Below are positions 47,118 to 59,690 of a stretch of DNA of 64,000 bases, piece after piece (the stretch's first letter is position 1; the number at the start of each line of letters is the position of its first letter). Position numbers and translations under genes: made by a program. Under the pieces are notes generated by a model that was given only the letters and a program-made list of their open reading frames with translations, was not told the origin of the DNA and did not search any database. The DNA is from Acanthochlamys bracteata (Eukaryota > Streptophyta > Magnoliopsida > Pandanales > Velloziaceae), in the NCBI GenBank assembly GCA_019914995.1, contig CM034135.1:5644501-5708500 (forward strand), in the 5' to 3' direction.

Positions 47118-47954
47118 TAGAGTATATTTTAAAATATTCGTAATTTTAATTTTTTTGGCAAAATTTTGAATTTGGGATTGTTCATATATTTCAATTACAT
47201 AAAAAATTCAGAATTTTACTTTCATATACGAAATTCTAGTTATAACTTTTTTATTTGAACACTTTTCAATACAATTATATTTTTTAATTTTTAATATATT
47301 TTTAAAAACTATTGAAACACAAATACTGAACTTCACCTTCGCTTTATTTTTTAAAAAATTTTATTTTCTATTTTTTAATTTTATGAAATTCAGTTATAAT
47401 TATTTAAAACACGTTCTAATATTAACTAATGAGTGATATGATTAGGGTTACCTACTTCATGTACTAATTTTGTAAGCAGTCTCGTTTGCTTGACTTATAT
47501 ATGATTAGCAACAGCCGATGGAGGTGCAAAGCAATGTTGAACACAATGCAAAGGTTGTAGTGTGTGAAACAGAGAGTTGCTAGTATAGTTCTACCGCAGA
47601 CACTGTAGATTGTTGTATGGTATGTGTTTCTCTAGAAAAATTTTGTACTATTTGTATTTGAAAATGTATGCTTCCCGCCATAGACTATTGATTGTTTTCC
47701 TCGTGAATTGTGTAACTCAATTTTGATTGTGGATTATTTTTTATGCCATCTGTAAATTTTCACTCAAATTTGTGAGAATGTTTGGAGGTAATTATCGTAT
47801 TTCATCGTGTTTTTCAATGGTTATAGATTTGTTATAAGATCCATGATTTTTTGCTGCACTTGAGTAGTTTAGCATTTGGTCTTGAGTTTGCTCGGTTCAA
47901 AGGATGCATGCTAAGACTGTCTAGTTCTGTAAAGGCTATTTCCAATGTCAGCGA

Positions 47955-48218
47955 CGGCGTGTTTGTCAGTATTTATAAAATAAAATTTTTTAAAATAAAA
48001 AATATTTTTATTTTTTTTAAAATAAGTTTTATTTTTTTATTTTTAAAAAAAATAATAAAAATATATAATAAAAAAATTTCATTTCGTAAAATTTTTTTAC
48101 ACTATTAAAATTTTTAAATAAATTTTTTAAATATTTATAAAATATATATTAAAAAATATAAAATTAAAAAAAATTAAAAAATTATTTATGATAAGCAGTG
48201 TAAAATGCGCTCCAAATA
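47955..48218. mobile_element. MITE-like element of the GTTTGG family, copy 2
   Basis: Begins GGCGTGTTTGTCAG and ends near GCGCTCCAAATAGG. Its interior, including AAAATTTTTTTACAC and ATTTTTAAATAAATTT, aligns with copies 1, 4 and 5. The 85-codon frame across it is low-complexity and not a gene. Confidence 0.55.
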
Positions 48219-48701
48219 GGCTTGTATAATGACTTTGAGAAAAATATGCAAAACGTTTTTGTAAAATGTGCACATCCGTGTGCAACCTAAATGTTAATAA
48301 TGTTATAAATAAGAAAAACGAATGACCAGAAATATAAATGAAATGAAAGCATTAAAAATTCAAATGAGATCAATGAAAATTTTAGTAATCTGTATAATTA
48401 ATTAGACCAACATTATACACTACAATTACTAGATTAAAAGCACGCTTAGAATTACTGAGAAAAATTAAACTATTGATGAAATAGTTTAGTTTTATAAAAA
48501 TATTTAATTATTCTTTTAATTTTAAAAAAATTATATATACAAGAATGTTATGATGTATAATTTATTCATATTTTATAAATTAAAAAATTTTCAAGGCACT
48601 ATAAAAAATATGTTTGAAATTAAAACAAAATATAGTTACGTTCTGAAGTGGCAATCCTCAACAAAAACCAGATACTACTAAAGATTAAATCTACAGATTT
48701 T

Positions 48702-48791
48702 ATAATTCGCGTGATCCACATTGTTGAATTATTATCACCTTTAAGAATAAACCTACAATATAGCGTACACTGTGGAATCACGCGAATTATG
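48702..48791. repeat. Short foldback element with ~22-bp arms
   Basis: The left arm ATAATTCGCGTGATCCACA (from 48702) is mirrored by the right arm TGTGGAATCACGCGAATTAT (to about 48790), one base longer. The loop is about 40 bp. It may be a tiny MITE; a transcript would fold into a hairpin. Confidence 0.75.
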
Positions 48792-51081
48792 ATAAATTAT
48801 TCTCTAAATAGCAATTATTGAAATCAAATATAGCAATTATTCTATAGCATGCTCCACTATATTAGAGAACTAGCATCTAGCATACACGCTAAGAAGGGTA
48901 GTTTTTATTGAAATCTTCTTGGGGAAAGATGTTATTTTTTACTAATTACTTTTTTAGAAAATGTTAAGTATAATTTTTAACATTTTAATGTAATCTAATG
49001 AATGACTTTATGAATAATGTTGAAAAGGTAATGTTCTTTGAATGACTTTTGGGGCATTATTTTTTTTTTCATTTTTCAATTTTTGCATAGTTTATTTTTC
49101 ATGATGGCATTAGTGGCAATTAATAAATGCCAATGAGCAAAGTTCATGAGGTTTTTGTTTCGGAATGCTTTTTTTTTATATAATTTAGTTTACTTCATAG
49201 GATAATTACGTGATTATAATACTTTTTCGGCTATGGTGAAAATTTTTCTTTTAAAAATTTATATTTCGTGAAGGAATTTAGAATACTCATTTTAAATTTT
49301 AATGAATGAAAAGTAAGTTGTGTTAGAAGTAAATATCCGATATTAAATATTAATAGTATGAAGAATGTGTTAATATTTTTGCTCGAACTTACTGTTTATA
49401 GTAACTTAATGTCGATGACATTAATGTTATAACTCCATAAAACTTTTTATCTGTAATTTCAAAAAAATTTGACTCATGTGTTGAGTAGAACAACAAATTA
49501 ATTATTGAAGAGATTCGATTTCTAAAGTAATCATCACCATGCCGGCGCATAATAGCATATAAAGAAAAGATTAGTAATAGGGTGACGACGACGCTCAAGC
49601 ACCAACAAATTATCTCGGTGAAGTTGCGGGACGAAATTCAACATCCTCCCATTACAAAGAAACACTTGATAGGCTAGAATGAGAACTTAGAAAATACGAG
49701 ATAACATGAAACGAGTTGATATAGCTTAAAATGACTGATCTCAATGTAGCTTCCTTTACAAACTTCAAATGAACTAGCATATCAAATATGTCATTCATAA
49801 TGAACTTCGAACATCCGAAAAGAAAAAAGCCCAGTCGCATTTCATCAGAATAAGAAGATTATCATGGGTAAATAAAGAAGTGATAGGTAGGATATGTCAG
49901 CTGTCAAAGAAAATAATATTACAATTACAATTTGATAGTACACTGACCCTATTGTGTCCCATGTTTCTGGACCTCTTGTCCCAATTTGTAGATGGCTACT
50001 GATGCATCTGTACTTCAGATCTCAATAATAACCGATAAAAGTTTTATGAATCTACAGGCTTGAGAATTCAAAAAATATAAACCGAGAACTACATAAGATG
50101 CATGTGGGTCTTCAATAATTGAACCATATAAGACAAAGAATGCGAGTTGGTTTTATGTATTTGACAAGATAGGAGTAGAAATTCTTACAACTAAAGATTC
50201 TCATGTGCTGCACATGTATATTCAAGTGAATAGAACTAATTTCTTTCAAGGAGCTTCAGCAAACGACGGGAAACAATTCACTCATATGAAAATTAGTTTT
50301 TTTTCTTGAATCCTTCTCATAATCTCGCCAGAAAAATTCATGAATTCTTTTTTCTTTAATTTCTTTAGGAGTGAGACACTGTTCTTAATGGTAGCGGTAC
50401 TCAACCATCCTTACGGAAAGACTTAAGGTAGCAACAAAAAGAAAGACCAATCTATGAGAATTTTCAGAAGATTATACAACTTAATCAATCAGATTCGAAC
50501 ATCTTGGAGATGGAATGGAGCATCTGTAACAGAATGCCTCCAACATATCTGTTTCCAAGGATTACGTTCCAAAGCAAATTCCCAGAGCCTATTTCTCAAG
50601 AAAAAGGACATTGCAGATAATTCAATCTGAAAAATCAAAGGCAACTTGAAAGAAGGTATTGGCAGCTAGGATAAGGAGTCATACCACTATTAACATACAA
50701 CCATTACAGAATAAAAAAAGTTTCCAATAATACTTTAAACTATAACAGATGAATAACTACATGGCAAACTAAATTACAGAGTTTGTAGAATTTAGTCCCT
50801 TTAGCAGCATATTCATTACCTTCTACGCAAGAGCTTATCCAGCCCTTGTTATCCTAAAACATTTCTGCGCTAAATCTCCCTTTTCCATCATGCTATTGCG
50901 AGTCAATTAGCAATTGCAATAATATATTATGAAAATAGTCGAAATGAATAAATTTCCTCATGTCTCCGATCTCTCATTTTGCCATTCTTCACTCATTCTT
51001 TCTCTATTCATGATAAGGCCGTCCTCGTGAAAGACGTTCACATAGCAATTTGTTAACGTCGGTCTGAAATTATTGGTCCCT
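48792..51081. other. Intergenic stretch upstream of ZIFL
   Basis: AT-rich at first, then more even in composition from about 49.6 kb. Small - strand open frames near 49389-49840 have no recognised family and no splice context. The last few hundred bases are the likely ZIFL promoter region. Confidence 0.45.
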
Positions 51082-51093
51082 CTATATATAAAA
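51082..51093 (+). promoter_or_regulatory. Probable TATA box of the ZIFL gene
   Basis: CTATATATAAAA lies ~175 bp before the start codon. A transcription start about 30 bp downstream would give a 5' leader of roughly 150 bp, plausible for a plant gene. Confidence 0.6.
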
Positions 51094-51263
51094 CCCACAA
51101 ATTCTGGCTTCTCTTCGAGTTAGGAACTAGAAAAGAGCACCTACTCTGTTCTTCCCTAGCACTGATCTGACATAAACAGAACTTTCATTTGGGTTAAACT
51201 TCAATCTATATTGGAGCTTTGTATTTTCTTCTTATTCGCTTGTCTTCTTAGATAGCTGAATCA

Positions 51264-54200
51264 ATGGCAGAGAATCAGAAGCCATTTCTGGAGAAGGTTT
51301 ACTATAACAATTGTCCTGGATGCAAGGTAGACAAGAAGAAGGATGAAAACCCTGGCCTGCCTTACAAGGAGTTCTTCTACGTCTTCACTGTCACTCTGTG
51401 TACAAGTAAGCCTTCTTTAGACATAAGGAACTAGTGAAGCTACACATTAGTGTCTAAACTGGGGGAGAGTTTTGTACGGAGTTTCAAAAGTTTTTGTATG
51501 CTTTATTTCCTTTGTTTGCATTATCTCTAAAGAATGCATCTTTGTTTAATTGTATGTAAATTACCTGATGTCTTCTCTTGTCTTTTTTGGCCAGCTTTAC
51601 CGATATCATCAGTCTTTCCATTTCTGTACTTCATGGTATGTATCAGAACACATCACAGTTCCAACTCTTAAGCTATAGTATCTCTTGCATCATCATATAG
51701 AATATAGCCTGAATAGCTTAATTCAGTTGACATATATCACTTCTGCAACAGATGTGTAAACTTTCTATCTGCTAAAGCTTGACTACTATCTGCACTTTTC
51801 TTAACACAGATAAGAGACTTGCACATTGCAAAACAAGTGGAAGATATAGGATTTTATGCTGGATTTGTAGGTAAGAACCTGATTATAATTCTGACAGGAT
51901 TTGAAGATGGAGGCCACTTCAAACTTGATCACATCGTCTGCATTTTGCAATTTGATTTCCACTATAGGATCTTCTTTCATGTTGGGGAGAGCCCTAACAT
52001 CAGTACCATGGGGTATAGCAGCTGACCGATATGGAAGGAAACCTGTCATTTTAATTGGCACAGTCTCAGTGTAAAATATATTCTAATATTAACATTGATA
52101 TGATTATCCATTATGTTTCATGCCTACCTTTTGACTGATTCTAGTTTTTAGATAATACTAAATTCATATTACTTTCATCATTTTCTGTGCTCAGAATTAT
52201 ATTTAACACACTTTTTGGGTTGAGTTCAAATTTTTGGATGGCCATCGCAACAAGGCTACTTCTTGGATCTTTGAATGGATTATTAGGTCCTATTAAGGTA
52301 AGCTAACTCTTCTTTATCATCCAAGCTCGTCTGAATCTTCATCGACTATTTGCCATTTCTAACTAAATGCTTCCTCCTCTCTACTATATCAGGCTTACGC
52401 TATAGAAGTAGCCAGACCAGAACATCAAGCACTTGGATTATCACTGGTTAGTGTATTCTTCTGGCCTCCAGTACTTAGTTTAAATTGAACGTTCAACTTC
52501 TGGCCCACAGTACTTAGTTTAAATAATCTGATTGTTCAATCTCAGGTGAGCACTGGATGGGGTATTGGTTTGATTGTTGGTCCAGCTATTGGAGGCTTCC
52601 TTGCGCAGGTACTGGCTTACTACACTTTTGAAGTAGTATATTTTGCTCACTATTTTGCGCAGGTTGGGGCGTTTGGCATCGCTTTCCTAAAAAAGTAACT
52701 TTTTATTTTTTAATTTTACATTTTTCAATATATCTTTTATAAATATCTAAAAATTTATTTAAAAATTAGAAAGTATAAAAAAATTTTACATAGTAAGATT
52801 TATTTATTATTTATTTTTATTATTTTTAGATAAAAATAATAAAGCTTATATTTTAAAGAGAATAGAAATACTCTACATTATAAAAAAGCTTCATTTTTAA
52901 AAGCACTTCCAAATGTCCAATCTACCGACTGCATTGTATAATAAAGTACATATAAACAAAAGTCGAAATACTCCCCTACACGTACATAACCTGTGTTAAA
53001 GAAAGATTTAGTCTTATATTACTTATCAATAGTTCTAAGATAATAATCATAAAGATTTGGGCTCACTTTTTTTATTGCTAATTAGTCTTGAGAAGAATCC
53101 TAAGTTCATCACTTAGTATGAGAGCAGGTTGGACCGAATCGGTTCAAAATGTGGACTAAAATCTAACTTTATTATCTATATCTATTCTGGACTTTTATGA
53201 TCCGTTTTATTCAGAACAAAATAACCCGCTTTATTTAAAGCATGCAGCCCGTTTCATTTAAAGGACAGTTATCCGTTACATTATAGAGCAAATAGTCTAT
53301 TTTATTTCAGGGCAGGTCGCCTGCTTTATCTAATTTATTGTGTTCCTATCTAATTTATTATAGGACACGTAGCCCGTATTAGTTCAATTTATAAAAATAA
53401 AAAAATAATAACGCTCTGCTGGATGGCAAGTGTTAAAAGAAAATTTAGTCACACATTGATTATCAATAAATTTGAAATGATATTTCATAAAAAATTGGGC
53501 TCACTTTTCTCATTGCTAATTGATTTTGAGAAAATCTTATGCTTGTCACAACCCGTTAACAAGTAATATTTGATACTTTCTAACAGACACTATATCCCAG
53601 TACTGAGCAGTCTCTAATTACTCTAATAGACATATCTTAATGCCATATTTTCTTACTATTTCTGCTTTCATCCCATTTATGTAATAGTCTCCAGCTAATA
53701 AACTAATCTCTATGTATTTTCATCTCTTTTATCAGCCTGCAGACAAGTATCCATCTTTGTTTTCTCAAGATTCAATATTTGGGAGGTACATGTTTAAATG
53801 GAACATTTACCAACATATGCAGCAAATGATGTCAACATTTCTTAGGTTCAATCTTCTTCAATATCCTACAGGTTTCCGTACTTTTTGCCTTGTCTTGGCA
53901 TATCAATCCTAGCAGCTGCAGTTCTCCTAGCTTGTTATTGGCTTCCAGTAAGTTGCAAATATCCATCCTGCTTGGTTATTTATAGTATGTTTGCTTGAAG
54001 GTTCAGCCCAGACTTATTTCGGTAGCCTGTATTGGGATAAGTCAATTTTATTTTACTTTAGACCTAGTTCATATTAATCAGGTAGTGCTCTCTGGTTGCA
54101 ACAATTTCAGTAAACCTTCAAATCCAGTATTATGATGCATATACAACATTATCAAGAAGTTGACTTCATATTTTCGCTTTTCTAAGGAAACACTGCATAT

Positions 54201-57117
54201 TCATAAAGATAAATCAAATGATGGAACAGTTGAGGGTCTAGAATCAGCAGCGAAGCCTACAGAAGAAGCCAAGGTTTCTCCCACCAAGGAGAACCTTCTT
54301 AAGAATTGGCCTTTGATGTCTTCAATTATAGTATATTGTGTTTTCTCCCTTCAAGATATGGCATACACAGAGGTACTCCACTTTCTACACTACATTGGTG
54401 TTTAATGTTAGCATCCAGTAACTTTACATACTAGCTCAATTGTATTGGTTGATTACGTTTTGAACAGTAAGATTGTTGTGATAGTTGTTCTCCTCTTGGT
54501 TTCTTTTTGTCTGTTGAACTTACATGGCCAAGAACACTCTAATAACAGATATTCTCCTTATGGGCTGAGAGTGATAGAAAATATGGAGGCTTAAGCTATT
54601 CTACTGAAGATGTTGGAGAGGTGCTAGCAATTTCAGGTGTGAGTTACATCTTGACTTCACATGCACAATGAATTTGTTATTAACATAAAGCTTCTTGTAA
54701 GACTTAGAATCAGCATTAACACCCTACCTTCATATTTAACTTGGGAAAGTTTCAAAATAGTTAAACAGTTACAAAGCCCTCATTATTAACAAAGAAATGG
54801 GTTTATAGAAGATGATGGAAGTTGAGACCATAACTCATGATGCAGGCTTTAGTCTACTAGTATACCAAGTTTTCCTTTATCCCCACATGGTGAAGATTAC
54901 TGGGCCTATTGCTTCGTCTCGTACAACGGCGGTATGTATCCGGCTTACTTTATTTGTTATCTAGCGTCAATTTTTATCCTTACATCTGACTAACACTTCT
55001 CGTGTATTTACAGATTTTGACCATACCCTTGCTTACTGCTTATCCCTTCATGACAAAGTTAACGGGAGTAAAACTATCGTTGGCTGTTAACTGTGCATCC
55101 TTAATCAGGAGTTGTCTCAATGTAAGTATTCCCAATTTCACTTAAGAGACATGGGGTGTCACTGCATATTATGGATTATGAAACCTTAAGAGATTGAGAA
55201 CACGAAGTTTGCATAAATATTCCATCATATAAAAAAGTCACGCAGTTACAGATTTACAGGCCAAACTAACATATAATGCTGCAACTATTGAGATACGTTT
55301 GTACGAAAGGGTTAAAGCACATTTAAAGCGTTTGATAGGAACAGCTAATTCCATTTAAAATATTATTATCACCGAACCTTTCATGTACTCACGAACTCCA
55401 GTAATTCTCGAAAAAAAAAAAATCAAAGGTATTAAGTGCTACAACGTTGAAAGATCTTAATAAAATCCCTTAGTTCATTAGTCTATCAATGAGAAGTACC
55501 AGCGTCAAACTTGTTGCAAAAGAACATGTCAAAGAAAAGCTTCTGAAGTGTATGTTTCAGTCACAAGAATATGAGCAAAAGGGAAACTTTTGCTAAGATT
55601 GGGTTAAGCATTGATATACCCAACAGGTTTATGATCTGCTTTGAAGTTGCAGTTTCTGTAGATTATTCTTTACAACATGGAATTAGTAACATGGATACTG
55701 TTTCCACCTCCTGCATATTAATATATTACAAAACCTTGACAGAGTTAAAACAGTGTTTCTTGAACAGAACTACATCAACAACGCTTCTCATTATTTTCAG
55801 GTGACAATCATCACAGGGACATTCATTTTGCAAAATAATGCTGTGGTAATTATCTAGTCTCTAATATTGGAGCCAACTCTGTTGAAACTTTGCCTAGTTA
55901 CTGTAGAAAATCTGAAAATTGTTCATAAACTTGTTTAAATATTATTACGATGCAGTCTCAAGACCAAAGAGGAGCTGCAAATGGTATTTCCCTGACTCTA
56001 ATGTCACTTTTCAAGACAATTGCTCCAGCGAGTGCGGGTGCTATGTAAGTGTTTCCTGTTAAATTGTTGACCTTTAGAAAAGCAACTTTGTTAGAGCAAT
56101 ACGCTTTTTAAACAACCAATCTGCATTCAACTCCATTTGCAAAAGATCACAAAGGTGATGGCTAAGATGCAAGATAAGCTACCAATACTAAGTGGCTGCT
56201 ATCTTAAAGAGACAATATTGCAGTCATCTATTCAAAATAGAGATTAAGAATGGCCAGTCAGTAGTATGATTGGACTGTACAAAATCTTGGAAGGCATACA
56301 AATATAACCACAAGGAAATGTAGCATGCCAAGAAGCTCATATAAGTTTTGAAGCAATTGAATAACATCTGTAATGGTTGTTGCGTCAAAACACCTATATA
56401 ACTTGCTGAGATTTTCATATATCATTGTATTTCTATCTTCGAACACCATAGTTCATTGGTATAGAGAAAGGGAAAGGAAATGCTAACCTGACTTATATCA
56501 TGCAGATTCTCATGGGCTCAAAAGCGCCAGTATGGTTATTTCTTACCAGGTACGACTTATGATGCTCTCCACAAACATGAACTCTAGGACTGTCGAGTAG
56601 ATGTGAATGGTAGTCGATGCTTCATTTAGATCAGCATGTAGATTATTTAGGTGAACCAGATTAAACAAACAAAAACCAGTTAGCTCAGCTTGGTATGCAG
56701 GAATATTGAAAATCTTGTATGTAAAATATGGCAAAAGTTAAAATAAGTTTACAGATCCAGAATTCTGTGAACTTAACTACATTAGTGTGGTGCTAGAACT
56801 TTTGGACCAAGTTGCTCCAATTTGAAACCTGTCATTACTTCATTTCTTATAGTATGGCAACTTACCCAATATTAATCTTATGCTAAAGAATCTGTCAATA
56901 ATCTCATCAAAAAAATCGTTCAGATACAATACCTCAAAAGAATCCCAACAGCTTTAGGTTGATGTGATTTAACATATGTTAGATAACCCTTTTAACACGT
57001 GCCTTTCTTGTTGTACACACAGGTGACCACATGGTATTCTTCGCGCTAAACATGGTTGAGTTTGTAGGTTTCCTATTAACCTTCAAACCCTTCCTAACTC
57101 TACCGAAGAATAACTAG
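51264..57117 (+). CDS. ZIFL1: ZIFL (zinc-induced facilitator-like) MFS transporter, complete
   Basis: Seventeen exons: 51264-51405, 51595-51635, 51810-51870, 51968-52070, 52195-52297, 52393-52446, 52546-52608, 53736-53785, 53872-53947, 54187-54372, 54549-54636, 54846-54931, 55014-55121, 55801-55845, 55956-56044, 56507-56550 and 57023-57117. They sum to 1,434 bp (477 residues) with GT-AG sites and no frame break. ZIFL proteins are 12-helix major facilitators of the vacuolar or plasma membrane, linked to zinc tolerance, potassium/proton transport and auxin flow. Seen: the family Cys motif CPGC near residue 17, MFS motif A as [12 protein letters not shown] (~100), [14 protein letters not shown] (~180), and a long hydrophilic loop with LHIHKD after helix 6. 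The length is normal for the family. Which paralogue (ZIF1, ZIFL1 or ZIFL2) it is cannot be told from memory, so the symbol is a family label. Intron 7 (1.1 kb) holds two repeats. Confidence 0.95.
52664..52922. mobile_element. MITE-like element of the GTTTGG family, copy 3, in ZIFL intron 7
   Basis: Begins GGGGCGTTTGGCATCGC and ends AGCACTTCCAAATGTCC, whose reverse complement starts GGACATTTGGAAGTGC. The AT-rich interior is shared with the other copies. Being intronic, it would be spliced out of the ZIFL transcript. Confidence 0.6.
52991..53552. repeat. Pair of ~125-bp direct repeats in ZIFL intron 7
   Basis: 52991-53114 and 53429-53552 are similar direct copies. Both start GTGTTAAA and both contain TTGGGCTCACTTTT followed by ATTGCTAATT. 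The ~315 bp between them has a loosely repeated CCCGTTTTATTTAAAG-type unit. The layout, direct repeats around a short non-coding core, resembles a very small TRIM-like element, but no primer-binding site or target duplication is evident, so a local duplication is equally possible. Confidence 0.55.
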
Positions 57118-58229
57118 AAAAATAGAAGAGTTTAGTCGGTGCATGAGATTTGACATTCTAGACAATGAGCTGGGCAGAATTCAGAAGAACAAGATAGCAT
57201 TTCTTTCACGACCTTCTCCAGATTCAGAGTCATTGTTCTAATATGTAAACAATGTCGGACATTCTGAAGGTTTCTCAAAATATTTAACAATTCATAATCT
57301 AGATGCTTTTACATAATACGTGGGCTACTTTCCCCTTTTTAATTTATAATTTTCAGCGGAAAATTTTTCAAAATTTTCCATACCTTTTGAAGTGACGATC
57401 TCTCAACATTGGAGAAAACTCTGATTTTTTCTCCTCATCCCTCATAGATAGATCATCAAAATCTATCTAGAGTTTGAAATATTATAGAGATAATTTATTT
57501 GCACTACCTCGAAATTATTTTATTAGAATTTCCCAAAGCTTCTCTTGCTACACTGATGCTGCAGTTTTTCCAAAAAAGTGTTTTGCTAACTCCTCAATGA
57601 TAATGTCACAAGCCAAAGCATCTTATTTGAGATTTCCGTGGTAATTTGCATATGGTGTTTCTATTCACAAAGAACTTATTTCCTCGATGTTTTTATACTC
57701 ATCCTACATATCTTGGGGATCCCTGGAATGCAGCGCTTTCTATACTCATCCTATATATCTTAGGGATCTTGGGATATGCAGAAAACCTTCATTCGGGGTC
57801 AATCTTGTGCCGTTTGATGGCTTAGTTTACATTTTAGTCTCATATGTTATTTTAAACTACGTTATTCTAAATTAAAATTTTTTAATTCTAAACTTATTTC
57901 TAACTTACTCCATGGACCTTCAAATTTGATTCGACTCTTCTTACAAATCACACTCGACGAGTCGATCGTATCAGCACCAATATCGTGTCGTTTGATAGTT
58001 TAGTTTAAATTTAGCCTCTTATATTATTTTAAATTAAGTTCTTCTAAATTAAAATTTTTAAATCCTATATTTTGCGTTAAATAAAGATATCGTCTAACAA
58101 TATTAATAAATTATTAAGAAAATTGAAAAGTGAGAAATTCATGATCACAAGATAACCGATTTATTTGAAGCTAAATCGTATGTTCCAATTAACCTTTCAT
58201 AGATTGAATCATTAAATTAGCACGTTCAA
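57118..58229. other. Downstream flank of ZIFL with two local repeats
   Basis: The first ~200 bp are probably 3' UTR. A 47-bp tandem duplication starts TATACTCATCCTA at 57694 and again at 57741. A second pair of ~90-bp direct repeats lies at 57802-57890 and 57980-58067, sharing GTTTGATGG/AG, TTAGTTTA and TCTAAATTAAAATTTTT. No protein is recognisable. Confidence 0.6.
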
Positions 58230-59690
58230 TTATTGATGTTGTCGCTCCAAGTCCTCCTCAAGGGTAGTCACTCTTGAGACCTTTTGCTGGAGAGCATTAA
58301 ATTTTTCGTTCATACTCTCTCGTTCTTGTCTTTCTCTCTCTAGTTGAGTTCTTACACTCGATACCTCCAATGCATGATCATCTTTACGTTGTGGTTTTAG
58401 CCTTGGCTTCCGACCACGACACTAACCAGATCCGTTTCCTAAACACTCTTTATAACTTATTCTTGTGTCATCAGCTGGTATATTTGTGAAGATCTTCAAG
58501 CATTTTACTCACTACCTCCTACAATTAATTTAGAATTATGGATATAAACTACATAATTATTTAATTTTCTATTATAAAGAAATACAACTTATATAAGTGC
58601 TTCTAGTTGTATCTGAACTAAACTGATTTTTATCTGGAATCTTTTTCTTCTTTTGTTTATGTTATTTTGTACATCTCAAGTAGTCCCTATCCTTACATAT
58701 ATTTTATGATATAATATGAATAAATTAGCATAATTCTTTTCTAAACAATTGATTATATTTACCATTCTGGGAGAAATTTGCGCTATGCTTTCACTTCCAC
58801 CGCAATAGGAATCAAATTGTTTAAGACACGCCTCTTTCGCAATACGTGAAGTCTTTTAACATATATAAACAATTGATTAGCAAATATTTCGTAAAATCTT
58901 ATTTGATAATTAGAGTTACTATACTAATGCATTAGGTTTACATTTCATATTGCGTCTTCAAATAGATTGCAAATATCCAAATAATCAGACACTTAATCGT
59001 TTTCTTTGAAATTTTGTAGTTGGGTTGGCCTTTACAGTCTCCACACCTGTCATTTTCTTGTAATGTAGTTGTGGCTACATCTCCAATGCTTATGTGTAAT
59101 CACTCCTAAATCGTGCAAGTATCTTTTCCAGTTCAAATCTCAAAATCGATTTCGAACTTTTCTTATAAACAGACAAAAATAAAATAAATTAGCATATAAT
59201 ATACCCAAAGTACTCTAAGGATTTTAAGTTAAATATCGAAAGTCGTGTATAAATCTCATTAACGACGTTAGGTCATTGTTTCCCAATTTAACCCAGCCTT
59301 CACAATCAACTAGAGCGTATATTTGGACCAAAAGTTCAAATTCTCTTTAAAGCCGCACCAAGTGTTCTCCAATAGACCTACCATCAACATTAAATTGTAT
59401 ATGTATATTACCTTCTTAAAGAAGTATGCAACATTGATCATACCTAGCAGCTCCTTGGAAATGGATCCTACGTTATGCAAAATTTGGATTAGTAAATAAA
59501 TAAATAAATTTAGCATAATAAAATTACACTTACGAGCACTAAAGACGGGTGTATCTGCAAGGATGGTTGAAATAGAACTGAGAGGTGTCATTCCAAAAGG
59601 AGCACACAATATGATCAGGTGTTGGATCTGGATTTGGGCTCGTCTTAGCTGTGCCAATCATCTGTCGTGATGGTCGCTGATATCCTTATT
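58230..59690 (-). pseudogene. Decayed CACTA (En/Spm)-type transposon protein remnant
   Basis: On the - strand, 58535-58230 reads as one frame with a single internal stop: ...YKECLGNGSG, stop, CRGRKPRLKPQRK, then a Glu/Arg/Gln-rich heptad region to a final stop at 58230-58232. The pattern LGxxSGYxRGxGxxPK followed by a coiled coil is the C-terminus of the plant transposase_24 (Ptta/En/Spm) family; the stop falls where Tyr is usual. A further piece near 58860-58780 encodes GGSESIAQISPRM, like the Gly/Ser-rich segment that precedes it in the family. Upstream frames to about 59690 may be earlier exons but are unrecognisable. No CACTA termini were found. Confidence 0.45.

Noticed and set aside
47851..48108. 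85-codon frame rich in Phe, Ile and Lys
   Set aside because: The second half is the A/T-only interior of a MITE-like element; it is not a protein-coding composition.
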